NCBI RefSeq assembly: GCF_025143985.1
Contig: NZ_CP083564.1
Location: forward strand, 621,501 to 685,500
Direction: 5' to 3'
DNA length: 64,000 bases
Source of the DNA: Sulfitobacter sp. W027
GTDB taxonomy: Bacteria > Pseudomonadota > Alphaproteobacteria > Rhodobacterales > Rhodobacteraceae
The translations under genes and the position numbers were made by a program. Under the pieces are notes generated by a model, which saw only the letters and a program-made list of their open reading frames with translations, had not been told where the DNA came from and made no database searches. Below, piece by piece: positions 53,999-63,543 of the stretch; within the stretch, counting starts at the first letter, position 1, and every line of letters begins with the position of its first letter.

Positions 53999-54027
53999 TT
54001 CGGCGCGCAATAAAGTTGCGCGCCGAA
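53999..54027 (-). promoter_or_regulatory. perfect 12-bp hairpin between phaA and phaB
   Basis: TTCGGCGCGCAA (53999-54010) and TTGCGCGCCGAA (54016-54027) pair perfectly around TAAAG. There is no T run on the phaA-phaB strand, so it may be an mRNA-stabilising or processing element rather than a terminator. Confidence 0.6.
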
Positions 54028-54034
54028 TATAGTC

Positions 54035-55210
54035 TTAGGGGCGCTCAAGGCACATGGCAACACCCATACCGCCACCGATACACAGCGTCGCCAAACCTTT
54101 TTTGGCTCCGCGGCGCTGCATTTCGAACAGTAGAGTATTGAGCACGCGCGCGCCGGAGGCGCCGATGGGGTGACCGATGGCAATGGCACCGCCGTTGACG
54201 TTCACGATTTCCGGATCCCAGCCCATTTCCTTGTTCACGGCACAGGCCTGCGCGGCGAAAGCTTCGTTGGCTTCGACCAAGTCTAGGTCCTCGGGCTTCC
54301 AGCCTGCTTTCTCCAACGCCTTGCGCGAGGCATAGACGGGGCCGACACCCATGATCGACGGGTCAAGACCGGCGGTGGCATAGGAGGCGATCCGCGCTAG
54401 CGGGGTGATGCCGCGCTTTTCAGCCTCATCAGCGCTCATCAGCAACGCACCCGCCGCGCCGTCGTTGAGGCCGGAGGCGTTGGCCGCAGTAACCGAGCCG
54501 TCCTTGGTAAAGGCGGGGCGCAGTTTCTGCATTGCTTCGATGGTGGCTCCATGGCGGATGTATTCGTCCTGATCGACGACTGTCTCACCTTTGCGGGTTT
54601 TGATGGTATAGGCGACAATCTCATCCGCAAATTTGCCAGCCTTCTGGGCGGCTTCGGCCTTGTTTTGCGAGGCGACGGCGAATTCGTCCTGCTGGTCGCG
54701 GGAAATCTGCCATTTTTCGGCAACATTCTCGGCGGTTTGGCCCATATGGTAGCCGTTGAAGGCATCCCACAAACCGTCGCGGATCATCGTGTCGATGAAC
54801 TGCAAGTCGCCCATTTTCTGACCCGCGCGGAGGTTCTGCGCATGGGGGCTTAGGGTCATGTTTTCCTGACCACCGGCGCAAACGATGCTCGCATCGCCCA
54901 GTTGGATGTGCTGAGCTGCAAGTGCCACGGCGCGCAGGCCCGAGCCGCAGACTTGGTTGATGCCCCAAGCGGCGCTTTCTTTCGGCAGGCCCGCATTGAT
55001 ATGCGCCTGACGCGCGGGGTTCTGGCCTTGGGCGGCGGTCAGCACCTGCCCCAGAATGGTCTCAGAGACTTCGGACGGGTCCACCCCGGCGCGGGCCACC
55101 AGTTCCTTCAGAACGGCGGCACCAAGATCATGGGCGGGTGTATTGGCAAACGCCCCGCCGAAACTGCCCACGGCGGTACGGGCGGCGGATGCGATGACGA
55201 CATTGGTCAT
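54035..55210 (-). CDS. phaA: acetyl-CoA acetyltransferase (beta-ketothiolase)
   Basis: Condenses two acetyl-CoA for PHB synthesis. 391 residues with active-site Cys in [10 protein letters not shown] (near 88), His in GHPIGASG (near 348) and Cys in CIGGGMG (near 378). Start at [13 protein letters not shown] (55210) behind AGGAAAG; the open frame extends upstream but without family sequence. Confidence 0.96.
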   Translation of the reverse strand: MTNVVIASAARTAVGSFGGAFANTPAHDLGAAVLKELVARAGVDPSEVSETILGQVLTAAQGQNPARQAHINAGLPKESAAWGINQVCGSGLRAVALAAQHIQLGDASIVCAGGQENMTLSPHAQNLRAGQKMGDLQFIDTMIRDGLWDAFNGYHMGQTAENVAEKWQISRDQQDEFAVASQNKAEAAQKAGKFADEIVAYTIKTRKGETVVDQDEYIRHGATIEAMQKLRPAFTKDGSVTAANASGLNDGAAGALLMSADEAEKRGITPLARIASYATAGLDPSIMGVGPVYASRKALEKAGWKPEDLDLVEANEAFAAQACAVNKEMGWDPEIVNVNGGAIAIGHPIGASGARVLNTLLFEMQRRGAKKGLATLCIGGGMGVAMCLERP

Positions 55211-55373
55211 GATGTGACTTTCCTCTACCTGACTGGGCGGGGGCACACCGACACGCGCCATCCTCGGGCGTGGGCGCTCCCGTCCCTCTGGGGTAGTGAT
55301 AGCGGATGCGCTGCGATGCGGCAACTGAGCAGGCGGCTTCAGGCCATCGTTGTGCTGTTACACCGAGGTAGGC

Positions 55374-56216
55374 TCAGCCAGTGGCGCGAGTCTGGTCGAA
55401 ATCCATCCAGTCGGGTCGGGTGGTGGGCGCGGCGTAGTGATAACCTTGCAGACAATCGACGCCCATCTCGACCAGCACTGCCGCATCGGCCGCGTTTTCA
55501 ACGCATTCGGCGACGGTGAGCATGTCGAAATGCGTGGCGATCGACATCAAGGCGGCGGTCAAGGCGCGGTTGTCCGGGTTCGTGGCGATGCCGCGAATAA
55601 ATTGCCCGTCGAGTTTCAGGATGTCGAAATAGAAATCTTTGAAGTAGCGGATTGCCGTTTGCCCTGCGCCGAAATCATCCATGGCAAAGCAGATGCCATA
55701 GGGTTGCAACTGATCCATGAAATGCGCCACCAGTTCCGGCACCATCATAGCCGAACTTTCGGTAATCTCTAAAATCAGCCGTTCTCCCAAAGTAGCATCG
55801 CGGGCGAGCCAGTGGCGCAGCACGCGGTTCCATTCGTGATACCCGATGGAGCGGGCGGACATGTTGATTGACAAGCGCAGGCCCGGATGGCTGTGCAGTG
55901 CGTTCAGTCCTAAGCGCAGGGCCAGCACGTCAACTTGCCGACCCGTTTCTGTATCTTCAATGACCGACATGAAGTCCTTGGCCGGGATCACACGGCCTGT
56001 AGGGTCAAGCAGGCGGATCAAACCCTCATGAAAGGCAATGCGCGTCGGATCGCTGGCCCGCATGACCGGCTGAAAGGCCAATAAGGTCTGACGATGCGCG
56101 ACGGCGTCGCGCACCATTTCCCGCATCGCGGCATCGCGTTGCGTGACCGCATAGTTCAGCGGGCTGTCCCCTCCCGGAGGGATGTCGGCAATAGGGCGTT
56201 GGAATCGGCGGGGCAC
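55374..56216 (-). CDS. stand-alone EAL-domain cyclic-di-GMP phosphodiesterase
   Basis: 280 residues with only the EAL domain (about 35-270). The signature reads Glu64-Gly-Leu instead of EAL. The catalytic set is complete: Glu64, Asn118, Glu150, Asp180-Asp181, Lys201, Glu237, Glu240 and Gln257. It is therefore probably active. There is no sensor, receiver or GGDEF domain. I prefer the GTG at 56216 (GAAGAG upstream) over a GTG 18 codons earlier. Confidence 0.88.
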   Translation of the reverse strand: MPRRFQRPIADIPPGGDSPLNYAVTQRDAAMREMVRDAVAHRQTLLAFQPVMRASDPTRIAFHEGLIRLLDPTGRVIPAKDFMSVIEDTETGRQVDVLALRLGLNALHSHPGLRLSINMSARSIGYHEWNRVLRHWLARDATLGERLILEITESSAMMVPELVAHFMDQLQPYGICFAMDDFGAGQTAIRYFKDFYFDILKLDGQFIRGIATNPDNRALTAALMSIATHFDMLTVAECVENAADAAVLVEMGVDCLQGYHYAAPTTRPDWMDFDQTRATG

Positions 56217-56319
56217 GGCGGTACTCTTCTTTCTGTCCTGCCAAGGGTATGGGCGCAAAGGTGATAACACGGTCTTAATCAGCGGCGATTTCCGCGGTGG
56301 ATCACGCGGGAGGGTTAAG

Positions 56320-56889
56320 ATGCAGCGCTGTGACTGGGCCGGGGATGACCCGATTTACCAAGCTTATCATGACACCGAATGGGGTGTGCCCGAATATGAC
56401 AGCCGCGCGCTTTTGGAAAAGCTGATCCTGGATGGGTTTCAGGCCGGGCTGAGCTGGATCACCATCCTTAAAAAACGCGATAATTTTCGCGCCGCTTTCG
56501 CCGGGTTCGATCCGCATCAGATCGCCGAATGGGGGGAGGCGGATGTCACGCGCCTGCTGGGCGATCCGGGCATTATCCGCCACCGGGGCAAGATCGAGGC
56601 CGCGATCACCAACGCCCGCGCCTGGCAAAAGATCGAGGCTCGCGAGGGGTTTGATCAATTCATGTGGCGCTACGTCGACGGCGTGCCATTGCAGCCCGGC
56701 TTTGCCACGCAGGCCGAAGTGCCACCGAAAACAGCGCTGTCCGAGCAGGTGAGTAAAGACCTGAAGAAAGCCGGTTTCAAGTTCTGTGGGCCGACGATCA
56801 CCTATGCGTGGATGGAGGCCTGCGGGCTGGTGAACGATCATATCCTGACCTGCCACCGCCACGGCCCCTGTGCCGCGATGGCGCGTTAG
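56320..56889 (+). CDS. tag: DNA-3-methyladenine glycosylase I
   Basis: Removes 3-methyladenine from alkylated DNA. 189 residues with zinc ligands Cys4, His17, His174 and Cys178, as in E. coli Tag, and the DGFQAGLSWITIL segment. GGGAGGG lies five bases before the ATG. Divergent from the EAL gene. Confidence 0.94.
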   Translation: MQRCDWAGDDPIYQAYHDTEWGVPEYDSRALLEKLILDGFQAGLSWITILKKRDNFRAAFAGFDPHQIAEWGEADVTRLLGDPGIIRHRGKIEAAITNARAWQKIEAREGFDQFMWRYVDGVPLQPGFATQAEVPPKTALSEQVSKDLKKAGFKFCGPTITYAWMEACGLVNDHILTCHRHGPCAAMAR

Positions 56890-56922
56890 GGCGGGGCGTA
56901 TTGCCCCTGCTGAAATCCCCCG

Positions 56923-56950
56923 TTGACTCCCGGCCATGGCGCCGTATAAG
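56923..56950 (+). promoter_or_regulatory. rpsD promoter (TTGACT-16-TATAAG)
   Basis: A -35 hexamer TTGACT (56923-56928) and -10 TATAAG (56945-56950) are separated by 16 bases, close to the alphaproteobacterial housekeeping consensus. Predicted start near 56957 gives a leader of about 100 bases. Confidence 0.7.
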
Positions 56951-56956
56951 CGCCCC

Positions 56957-57057
56957 TTCATTGGTGTTGGTGGACCCCGCAAGGGGAACCCTGTCGGGCT
57001 TCGGCCAAAGGACAACGCCCTTTACCGCCCCTCGGGGCCTTATAAAGGAGAACAGCC
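56957..57057 (+). promoter_or_regulatory. structured 5' leader of rpsD
   Basis: Four small hairpins follow each other: CCCC-GCAA-GGGG (56975-56986, GNRA loop), GGC-TTCG-GCC (56997-57006, UUCG loop), AAAGG/CCTTT (57007-57023) and GCCC-CTCG-GGGC (57027-57038). The ribosome site AAAGGAG follows at 57045-57051. Ribosomal protein S4 represses translation through leader structures in other bacteria, so autoregulation is plausible. Confidence 0.5.
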
Positions 57058-57678
57058 GTGACCAAACGCACAGCTGCCAAGCACAAACTAGACCGCCGCA
57101 TGGGCGAAAACATCTGGGGCCGTCCGAAGTCCCCGGTGAATCGTCGTGAATACGGCCCCGGCCAGCACGGCCAGCGTCGTAAGGGCAAGATTTCCGATTT
57201 CGGTATCCAGCTGCGCGCCAAGCAGAAGCTTAAAGGCTACTACGGCGACCTGACCGAAAAGCAGTTCCGTCGCATCTACGGCGAAGCCGAGCGTGTTAAA
57301 GGCGATACCGGTGAAAACCTGATCGGTCTGCTGGAGCGTCGTCTGGACGCCGTTGTGTACCGCGCCAAGTTCGTTGCGACCGTTTTCGCAGCGCGCCAGT
57401 TCGTGAACCACGGCCACGTTCGTGTGAACGGCAAGAAAGTGAACATCCCCTCCTACCGCGTAAAAGAGGGTGACGTCATCGAAGTGCGTGACCGTTCCAA
57501 GCAGCTGGCTTCCGTTCTTGAAGCCGTTCAGCTGCCCGAGCGTGATGTGCCTGACTACCTTGAGACGGATCACTCCAAGCTGACAGCAACCTTTGTGCGC
57601 ACACCTGGCCTGTCCGACGTGCCATACCCGGTTGTCATGGAGCCGAACCTCGTTGTGGAATTCTACGCGAAGAACTAA
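57058..57678 (+). CDS. rpsD: 30S ribosomal protein S4
   Basis: Primary 16S rRNA-binding protein, 206 residues, with GTG start. N-terminal [20 protein letters not shown] and an S4 RNA-binding domain near 95-160 ([34 protein letters not shown] region). Codon choice is strikingly biased, as for highly expressed genes. It is a single-gene unit with its own promoter, leader and terminator. The zinc-finger cysteines of some S4 proteins are absent. Confidence 0.98.
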   Translation: MTKRTAAKHKLDRRMGENIWGRPKSPVNRREYGPGQHGQRRKGKISDFGIQLRAKQKLKGYYGDLTEKQFRRIYGEAERVKGDTGENLIGLLERRLDAVVYRAKFVATVFAARQFVNHGHVRVNGKKVNIPSYRVKEGDVIEVRDRSKQLASVLEAVQLPERDVPDYLETDHSKLTATFVRTPGLSDVPYPVVMEPNLVVEFYAKN

Positions 57679-57701
57679 GTTTCTTCGCCCGTCGAATACC
57701 G

Positions 57702-57735
57702 AAAGGCCGTGTGGTGCAAACCGCGCGGCCTTTTT
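57702..57735 (+). terminator. rho-independent terminator of rpsD
   Basis: AAAGGCCGTGTGGT (57702-57715) pairs with ACCGCGCGGCCTTT via two G-U pairs, followed by five T (57731-57735). Confidence 0.88.
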
Positions 57736-57866
57736 CTTTGCGCGGGGTTGGGCTGGGGCGCAGCGATGCAACAGGCTGTCCGGCGGAAGCGCGGATGCAG
57801 AATGATTCTGGCATCACCGCTGTCGCCCCGATAGAAGGGCGGCAGTAGCGTGAGGAAAAGAGCGAG

Positions 57867-58949
57867 ATGACACAGATCGCACCGCAACCGGGCATTATGG
57901 AGATTGACCTTTACCAAGGGGGTGCGGCGTATGTCGCGGGCCTTGAGAATGTGGTCAAACTCAGCTCGAACGAAAACCCGCTGGGGCCAAGCCCTGCCGC
58001 CGTCGAAGCCTATCGCCGCGCGGCCTATGACCTGCATCGCTATCCCTCCTCCGACCACCACGCGCTGCGCACTGCCATCGGTGACGTGCTGGGCCTAGAT
58101 GCGGAGCGGATCATCTGCGGGGCGGGCTCGGATGAGGTCATCGCCTTCCTCTGCCAAGCCTATGCCGGACCGGGAACCGAGGTGGTGCATACCGAACACG
58201 GCTTTGCCATGTACCGAATCTCCGCGCTCGCCGCCGGGGCCACGCCCGTTGAGGTGCCCGAGCGTGAGCGGGTAACCGATGTGGACGCCATCCTCGCCGC
58301 CTGTACCGACGCGACCCGACTGGTGTTCATCGCCAACCCTAACAATCCCACCGGCACGATGATCGGTTTGGCCGAGATCGAGCGTCTGGCCGAAGGGCTG
58401 CCGCCGCAGGCGCTCTTGGTGCTCGACGGGGCCTATGCCGAATATGTCGAGGGCTATGACGGCGGGGCCGAGCTGGTCGATCGCCGCGACAACGTGGTGA
58501 TGACGCGGACGTTCTCCAAGCTCTACGGGCTGGGCGGGCTGCGCATCGGCTGGGGCTACGGGCCGGGCCATGTGATCGACGTGCTCAACCGCGTGCGGGG
58601 GCCGTTCAACCTGTCGCAGGCCGCACTTGCCGCCGCCGAGGCCGCGATCCGCGACCGCGCCTATACCGACCATTGCCGGGCCGAGAACGCCCGTTGGCGC
58701 ACTTGGCTGGCCGATGCGCTGGCCGAAATTGGCGTGCCCTCGGATGTTTCCTGCGCCAACTTCGTACTGGCCCGTTTCGCTAATCAGGCCGAGGCCGAAG
58801 CCTGCGATGATCACCTCAAGACACAAGGGCTGATTGTGCGGCGGGTGGCGGGCTACAACCTGCCGCAATGTCTGCGCATCACCGTAGGGGATGAGAGCGC
58901 CTGCCGCCGCGTGGTCCATGCTGTGCGGCAGTTTAAGGGAGGCAGCTGA
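57867..58949 (+). CDS. hisC: histidinol-phosphate aminotransferase
   Basis: PLP-dependent class I/II aminotransferase (360 residues). [11 protein letters not shown] near 36-46, NPNNPTGT near 157-164, DGAYAEY near 192-198, and the PLP lysine in [14 protein letters not shown] near 216-229. With the adjacent prephenate dehydrogenase gene it may also serve aromatic amino acid synthesis, as this family can act on aromatic keto acids. Last base shared with the next gene (TGATG). Confidence 0.93.
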   Translation: MTQIAPQPGIMEIDLYQGGAAYVAGLENVVKLSSNENPLGPSPAAVEAYRRAAYDLHRYPSSDHHALRTAIGDVLGLDAERIICGAGSDEVIAFLCQAYAGPGTEVVHTEHGFAMYRISALAAGATPVEVPERERVTDVDAILAACTDATRLVFIANPNNPTGTMIGLAEIERLAEGLPPQALLVLDGAYAEYVEGYDGGAELVDRRDNVVMTRTFSKLYGLGGLRIGWGYGPGHVIDVLNRVRGPFNLSQAALAAAEAAIRDRAYTDHCRAENARWRTWLADALAEIGVPSDVSCANFVLARFANQAEAEACDDHLKTQGLIVRRVAGYNLPQCLRITVGDESACRRVVHAVRQFKGGS

Positions 58950-59869
58950 TGGCGCAGGTCTATGACAGGGTCGCGCTGATCGGGCTGGGGCTGATTGCTT
59001 CTTCGCTCTTCTGGGCGATCAAACGTGGTGGTCTGGCAGGCGAGGTCACCGGCTATGCCCGTAGCGATGAGACCCGCGCCACGGCGCGTGAGATTGGCCT
59101 TTGCGACCGCGTCTGCGACAGCGCCGCCGAAGCCGTCAAGGACGCTGATTTGGTGGTGCTCTGCGTGCCGGTGGGCGTAATGGGGGCCGTCGCCGCCGAG
59201 ATTGCACCGCACTTGTCTCCGGGCGCCACAGTGACGGACGTAGGCTCGGTCAAGGCCGATGTCATCGCGCAGGTCGGTCCGCATCTGCCCGAGGGCGTAC
59301 ATTTCATTCCGGGCCACCCATTGGCGGGGACCGAGCACTCCGGCCCGCGCAGCGGCTTTGCCGAGCTCTTCGACAACCGCTGGTGCCTGCTGGTCCCGGT
59401 CGAGGGAACTGACCCCGCGGCCATCGCGCGTCTGCGCGCGCTCTGGGAAGGGGCGGGAGCCAATGTCGAGGAGATGGACGCCGAGCATCACGATCTGGTG
59501 CTGGCCGTTACTTCTCACGCGCCGCACCTTATCGCCTATACGATGGTCGGCGTCGCCGACGATCTGCGCCGGGTGACCGACAGCGAGGTCATCAAGTATT
59601 CCGCCGCCGGTTTCCGCGATTTCACCCGCATCGCGGCGAGCGATCCGACGATGTGGCGCGACGTCTTCCTGACCAACAAGGACGCGACGCTGGAAATCCT
59701 CGGGCGTTTCACCGAAGAGCTTTTTGCCCTGCAACGCGCCATCCGCACCGGCGACGGGGCGCATCTGCACGCCTATTTCACCCGCACCCGCGCGATCCGG
59801 CGCGGCATTATTGAGGCGGGGCAAGACACCGACGCGCCCGACTTTGGCCGGGGCGCGCGCAAGCCATGA
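58949..59869 (+). CDS. prephenate/arogenate dehydrogenase
   Basis: NAD(P)-dependent tyrosine-pathway enzyme of 306 residues: Rossmann motif LIGLGLIASS near 10-19, VTDVGSVKADV near 93-103, and HFIPGHPLAGTEHSGP near 114-129 bearing the conserved His. Whether it prefers prephenate or arogenate is not clear. Coupled to hisC and, by an ATGA overlap, to the extensin-like gene. Confidence 0.92.
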   Translation: MAQVYDRVALIGLGLIASSLFWAIKRGGLAGEVTGYARSDETRATAREIGLCDRVCDSAAEAVKDADLVVLCVPVGVMGAVAAEIAPHLSPGATVTDVGSVKADVIAQVGPHLPEGVHFIPGHPLAGTEHSGPRSGFAELFDNRWCLLVPVEGTDPAAIARLRALWEGAGANVEEMDAEHHDLVLAVTSHAPHLIAYTMVGVADDLRRVTDSEVIKYSAAGFRDFTRIAASDPTMWRDVFLTNKDATLEILGRFTEELFALQRAIRTGDGAHLHAYFTRTRAIRRGIIEAGQDTDAPDFGRGARKP

Positions 59870-60660
59870 AGGGCTGGGCTGTCCTGCCGCTGATCGTGCT
59901 GGGGCAGATGGCCCTGGCCGCGGGGCCGGACAGTTCGCAACGCCCGGTCCCGCGAGACAATCACGCTACGCTGCCGGTTATCGTCGTGCCCTCGGGTGCG
60001 ATCGAACAGCCTAAACGTGACCCCGCTGCCCGCGCTGCCGCCGAAGCGGGTCGGGGGATCAAATCCTCTCTCCGTCCCTCCCTTCGCAGCCGCAAGGTTG
60101 AGAAAGCCGCCCGCGCCCGGCAGCAGATGCTGGCGAAGGGTGCGGTTTGCGGGGATCTGGCGATCCAAGGCGCGCCGGTGGGCCGGGTGCCGGGCAAGAT
60201 CAGTGGTTGCGGGATCGAGAACGCAGTCAAGGTGCGCTCGGTCTCTGGCATCAAGCTTAGCAATGCCGCGGTGATGGATTGCACTACGGCCAAGGCGCTC
60301 GATACATGGGTGCGGCAATCGGCGGTGCCTGCCTTGGCGGGGCAGGGCGGCGGGCTCAAAGAGTTACGGGTCGCTGCGCATTACGCCTGCCGCACGCGCA
60401 ACAACCGGAAGGGCGGCAAGATCTCAGAACACGGCAAGGGCCGCGCGATCGACATTTCAGGGTTTGAACTGGCGGATGGTCGCACGATTACTGTTCTGAA
60501 AGGCTGGCGCGCCCGGCGCAGCAGCAAAGTAATGCGGCGGATGCACCAAGGTGCCTGTGGGCCGTTCGGCACGGTTCTCGGGCCGGAATCCGACCGCTTT
60601 CATCAAGACCATTTCCATTTCGACACGGCGCGGTATCGCAGCGGCAGCTATTGCCGCTAA
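59866..60660 (+). CDS. extensin-like (LAS-peptidase-like) periplasmic protein
   Basis: 264 residues: signal peptide (about 1-19), a basic linker and an extensin-like C-terminal domain (about 87-264). The SEHGKGRAIDISG and FHQDHFHFD stretches look like the metal-binding motifs of LAS-family peptidoglycan peptidases. At least six cysteines suggest disulfides. A cell-wall role is inferred. Confidence 0.87.
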   Translation: MKGWAVLPLIVLGQMALAAGPDSSQRPVPRDNHATLPVIVVPSGAIEQPKRDPAARAAAEAGRGIKSSLRPSLRSRKVEKAARARQQMLAKGAVCGDLAIQGAPVGRVPGKISGCGIENAVKVRSVSGIKLSNAAVMDCTTAKALDTWVRQSAVPALAGQGGGLKELRVAAHYACRTRNNRKGGKISEHGKGRAIDISGFELADGRTITVLKGWRARRSSKVMRRMHQGACGPFGTVLGPESDRFHQDHFHFDTARYRSGSYCR

Positions 60661-60667
60661 GGCCCGC

Positions 60668-61675
60668 TTAGGGCTGGATCAAACGAGGCGCGGGGCCAAG
60701 CGGGATGCCTGCGAGCGTCATCTGGCCGTCGGCAAAGAGCAGATCAAGATCAAGCCCGCCCGGCGTGCCGCTCCGCGCCTCCAACAGCCGCAGCATGGTA
60801 TTCACCTGCCCCCGCATCGATGGCGGCAAAAAGCCCGCACGCTCGCCCGCATCAAGCAGTTTGGACCAGTTGGTGACCCGCAGGCTGAGCACCCCGTCGG
60901 GGGTGCCTTGCGCATTAAAGGTCAGCGCCCCTTCGGCGGCCAGCGCCACGTCACCCCATGCGGCATCTACATTTTCAACCGTCAACGCGTCGATCTGCGG
61001 CAGTTTACCTGCCATCGCGCTGTGACGATCCAGCGGGCGGGCAAAGGTGACCGCCATCCGCGCCGACAGGATCGGCTGCCCGCCGGGCTGGCCTGCGCCC
61101 TCTCCCAAGACTTTTCGCAACAGGGGACCGGGGGTGATGCCACCGGGCAGCAAGGCGATGTCATAGTCCCGCGCCGCGGCAGAGGATTGCGTGACCTGCA
61201 TCTGCGGTTCTTCCGCTTCTAGCAGCGGCCCGTCGGGGCCATTAACCTCAAGATACGCGCTGCGGACCTTCAACGCTTCCAGTTGAAGCGTTGACCCGGG
61301 ATGCAGCTCTACATCAACGCGCAGGTCGCTCATGTTCAGCGTCAAGGGCAGTGCGCCGGCGGGCAGAGCGGCGTTTGCGGCAGAAGCGCGCGCCGACAGA
61401 TCGCCGGGCCACCAAACCGGGGCCGAAAGATCAAGCTGCGGTGCCTCGAATGCCAGACCGCGGGCAGGGGCCGCCACCGAAAGATCGCTCAACCGGTTTT
61501 CAAGCGTCAGGGGGAAACCGGCCTTGCTGATGTGCTTGAGCGTAACCTCCCACCCCGCCGCGCGGCGGGTGTCGAGCAGGCCGGTCAGGGTGCTTTGCAT
61601 CTGCGTCGTCGCAGTGGCCCACCACGCGCCCCAAAGTACGGCGAGCACAATCAGCAGCCAAACCAGTTTCCGCAT
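60668..61675 (-). CDS. DUF2125-family periplasmic protein
   Basis: 335 residues with a single N-terminal membrane helix or uncleaved signal (about 4-22), followed by beta-rich sequence typical of DUF2125. Conserved with this gene neighbourhood in Rhodobacterales as far as I recall. Convergent with the extensin-like gene (seven bases apart) and divergent from the ChaC-like gene. Function unknown. Confidence 0.83.
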   Translation of the reverse strand: MRKLVWLLIVLAVLWGAWWATATTQMQSTLTGLLDTRRAAGWEVTLKHISKAGFPLTLENRLSDLSVAAPARGLAFEAPQLDLSAPVWWPGDLSARASAANAALPAGALPLTLNMSDLRVDVELHPGSTLQLEALKVRSAYLEVNGPDGPLLEAEEPQMQVTQSSAAARDYDIALLPGGITPGPLLRKVLGEGAGQPGGQPILSARMAVTFARPLDRHSAMAGKLPQIDALTVENVDAAWGDVALAAEGALTFNAQGTPDGVLSLRVTNWSKLLDAGERAGFLPPSMRGQVNTMLRLLEARSGTPGGLDLDLLFADGQMTLAGIPLGPAPRLIQP

Positions 61676-61741
61676 TTCGATAGCCCTTCAAATCGTGCTT
61701 CAGATGCGGTTTACCGAAGGCCAGCAGAAAGGACCAGCAGG

Positions 61742-62272
61742 ATGACAATGTGGGTATTTGGCTATGGCAGCCTTTTGTGGAACCCCGGTTTCGAGGTGGC
61801 GGAAAGCGTGATCGGCACGCTGCCGGGCTATGCCCGATCTTTCTGCATGCGCTCGATCCATCACCGTGGCACGGTCGAACAGCCGGGGCTGGTGCTGGCG
61901 CTTGACGAATCCGTCCGCTCGGCCTGCGAAGGCATGGCGATGCGCGTGGCGGCGGGGCATGAGGCACAGACGCTGGACTACCTGCGCGAGCGTGAGTTGA
62001 TCTCATCGGCCTATGTGGAGAAAAACCTTACTGTGCATCTGACCGATGGGCGCGATGTAGAGGCAGTCACCTATGTGATCGACGCGGCGCATGACCAATA
62101 TTGCGGTGGGCTGCCGCTGGAAGAACAAGCACAGATCATTGCCCGCGCAGTGGGCGGACGCGGGCCGAATACCGAGTATTTGATCAACACCGCCGTGCAT
62201 CTTTCTGAAGTGGGCTTGCATGACCCTGCGTTGGAGTGGTTGCATGATCGTGTAAGGGCTTTGGCCTCATAA
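61742..62272 (+). CDS. ChaC-like glutathione gamma-glutamylcyclotransferase
   Basis: 176 residues with the family start WVFGYGSLLWNPGFE (about 4-18), the RSIHHRGTVEQPGLVLAL segment and GPNTEYLINTAVHL near 140-153. A catalytic Glu is expected near 75 (ACEGMAMRV). Degrades glutathione to 5-oxoproline and Cys-Gly; complements gshA in the same window. Confidence 0.92.
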   Translation: MTMWVFGYGSLLWNPGFEVAESVIGTLPGYARSFCMRSIHHRGTVEQPGLVLALDESVRSACEGMAMRVAAGHEAQTLDYLRERELISSAYVEKNLTVHLTDGRDVEAVTYVIDAAHDQYCGGLPLEEQAQIIARAVGGRGPNTEYLINTAVHLSEVGLHDPALEWLHDRVRALAS

Positions 62273-62343
62273 AAACTTGGCAACTCCGCGCAGTTTCAGT
62301 GTAAGCTGCGCCAAGAGCAGAATAGAGGGTCAGGAAAGGCCGC

Positions 62344-63543
62344 ATGGCACAGCCAGACCGCAAGGCAAAACCGCAGTTTTCACAACCGGTGCGTCAGATT
62401 TCACTGATGCTGATCGTATTGGCATTGACCGGCGTAGGGGCATTTTTGGCCCTGCCCAGCGTGCTGCCGATCTTCGCCGCGAACCCATGGCTTAATGGGG
62501 TCATCATCTTTGTTTTCGTCGTCGGTGTGCTGGCCTGTTTCTATCAGGTGACGCAGCTGATCGGCTCTGTCCGCTGGATCGAGGACTTCGCCGCTGACAA
62601 TTCCGAACCCGATGCGCAGCCGCCGCAGCTTTTGGCCCCCTTGGCGTCACTTCTGCGCCAGCGTGGCGCGCGGATGCAGGTCAGCACGGCCTCAACCCGT
62701 TCGATCCTCGATTCCGTTGCCTCGCGTATCGACGAAGTGCGCGAGATCACGCGCTACATCGTCAACATGCTGATTTTCCTCGGCCTTCTTGGCACCTTCT
62801 ACGGGCTCGCCACGACCGTTCCGGCGGTGGTCGACACGATCCGCTCGCTCGCCCCCGGTGAGGGGGAGGCGGGCGTCGATGTCTTTGGCCGTTTGATGAC
62901 CGGGCTTGAAGCGCAATTGGGCGGCATGGGCGTGGCTTTTGGCTCCTCGCTTCTGGGGCTTGCGGGCTCACTCGTCGTCGGGCTGTTGGAGCTTTTCGCG
63001 GGCCACGGGCAGAACCGGTTTTATCAAGAGCTGGAAGATTGGCTGAGTTCCATCACGCGGGTCGGTCTGACCTCCGGCGACGATGTGAGCGACCAGAACA
63101 TTATGGCCAGCGTGATGGATCAGATGGTCGAACAGATGGGCGAAATGCAGCAGATGTTCACCCAATCCGATATCAGCCGCGCCATGGTGGACGACAAGCT
63201 GGGCAAGCTTGCCGATGCCGTGGACCGGATGACCACGCGGATGGAACATGACACGACGACGAATACCGCGCTTGAACGCATGGCCGAGGGGCAGGATCGG
63301 TTGATTGGCGTGCTCGAAGAGCAGCTCACGGGCGAAGGGATCGACGCGGAAAGCCGGATGCGGCTACGCTCTATCGACGTGCAGATGCTGCGGATCTTGG
63401 AAGAAATCTCAGCCGGGCGGCAGGAGACTATGGCAGAGTTTCGCAAGGATATCTCCCTGTTGGCCAAGGCGCTTTCTGGGCAGCGCGCCCCTGAGGCACG
63501 TCGCCCGCGCGCAGGTGATGCCCCCGGTGGCGGGGACCAGTAA
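62344..63543 (+). CDS. MotA/TolQ/ExbB-type proton-channel protein with long tail
   Basis: 399 residues with four membrane helices (about 20-43, 50-73, 137-163 and 192-219). The last two form the MotA/TolQ/ExbB core. A hydrophilic, mostly helical tail of about 180 residues (222-399) follows, ending in a disordered Pro/Gly/Arg-rich segment. The partner gene begins at the shared TAATG. This resembles uncharacterised MotA-like units and, in tail length and partner type, ZorA. It is not a flagellar MotA. No Ton/Tol genes are adjacent. Confidence 0.87.
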   Translation: MAQPDRKAKPQFSQPVRQISLMLIVLALTGVGAFLALPSVLPIFAANPWLNGVIIFVFVVGVLACFYQVTQLIGSVRWIEDFAADNSEPDAQPPQLLAPLASLLRQRGARMQVSTASTRSILDSVASRIDEVREITRYIVNMLIFLGLLGTFYGLATTVPAVVDTIRSLAPGEGEAGVDVFGRLMTGLEAQLGGMGVAFGSSLLGLAGSLVVGLLELFAGHGQNRFYQELEDWLSSITRVGLTSGDDVSDQNIMASVMDQMVEQMGEMQQMFTQSDISRAMVDDKLGKLADAVDRMTTRMEHDTTTNTALERMAEGQDRLIGVLEEQLTGEGIDAESRMRLRSIDVQMLRILEEISAGRQETMAEFRKDISLLAKALSGQRAPEARRPRAGDAPGGGDQ

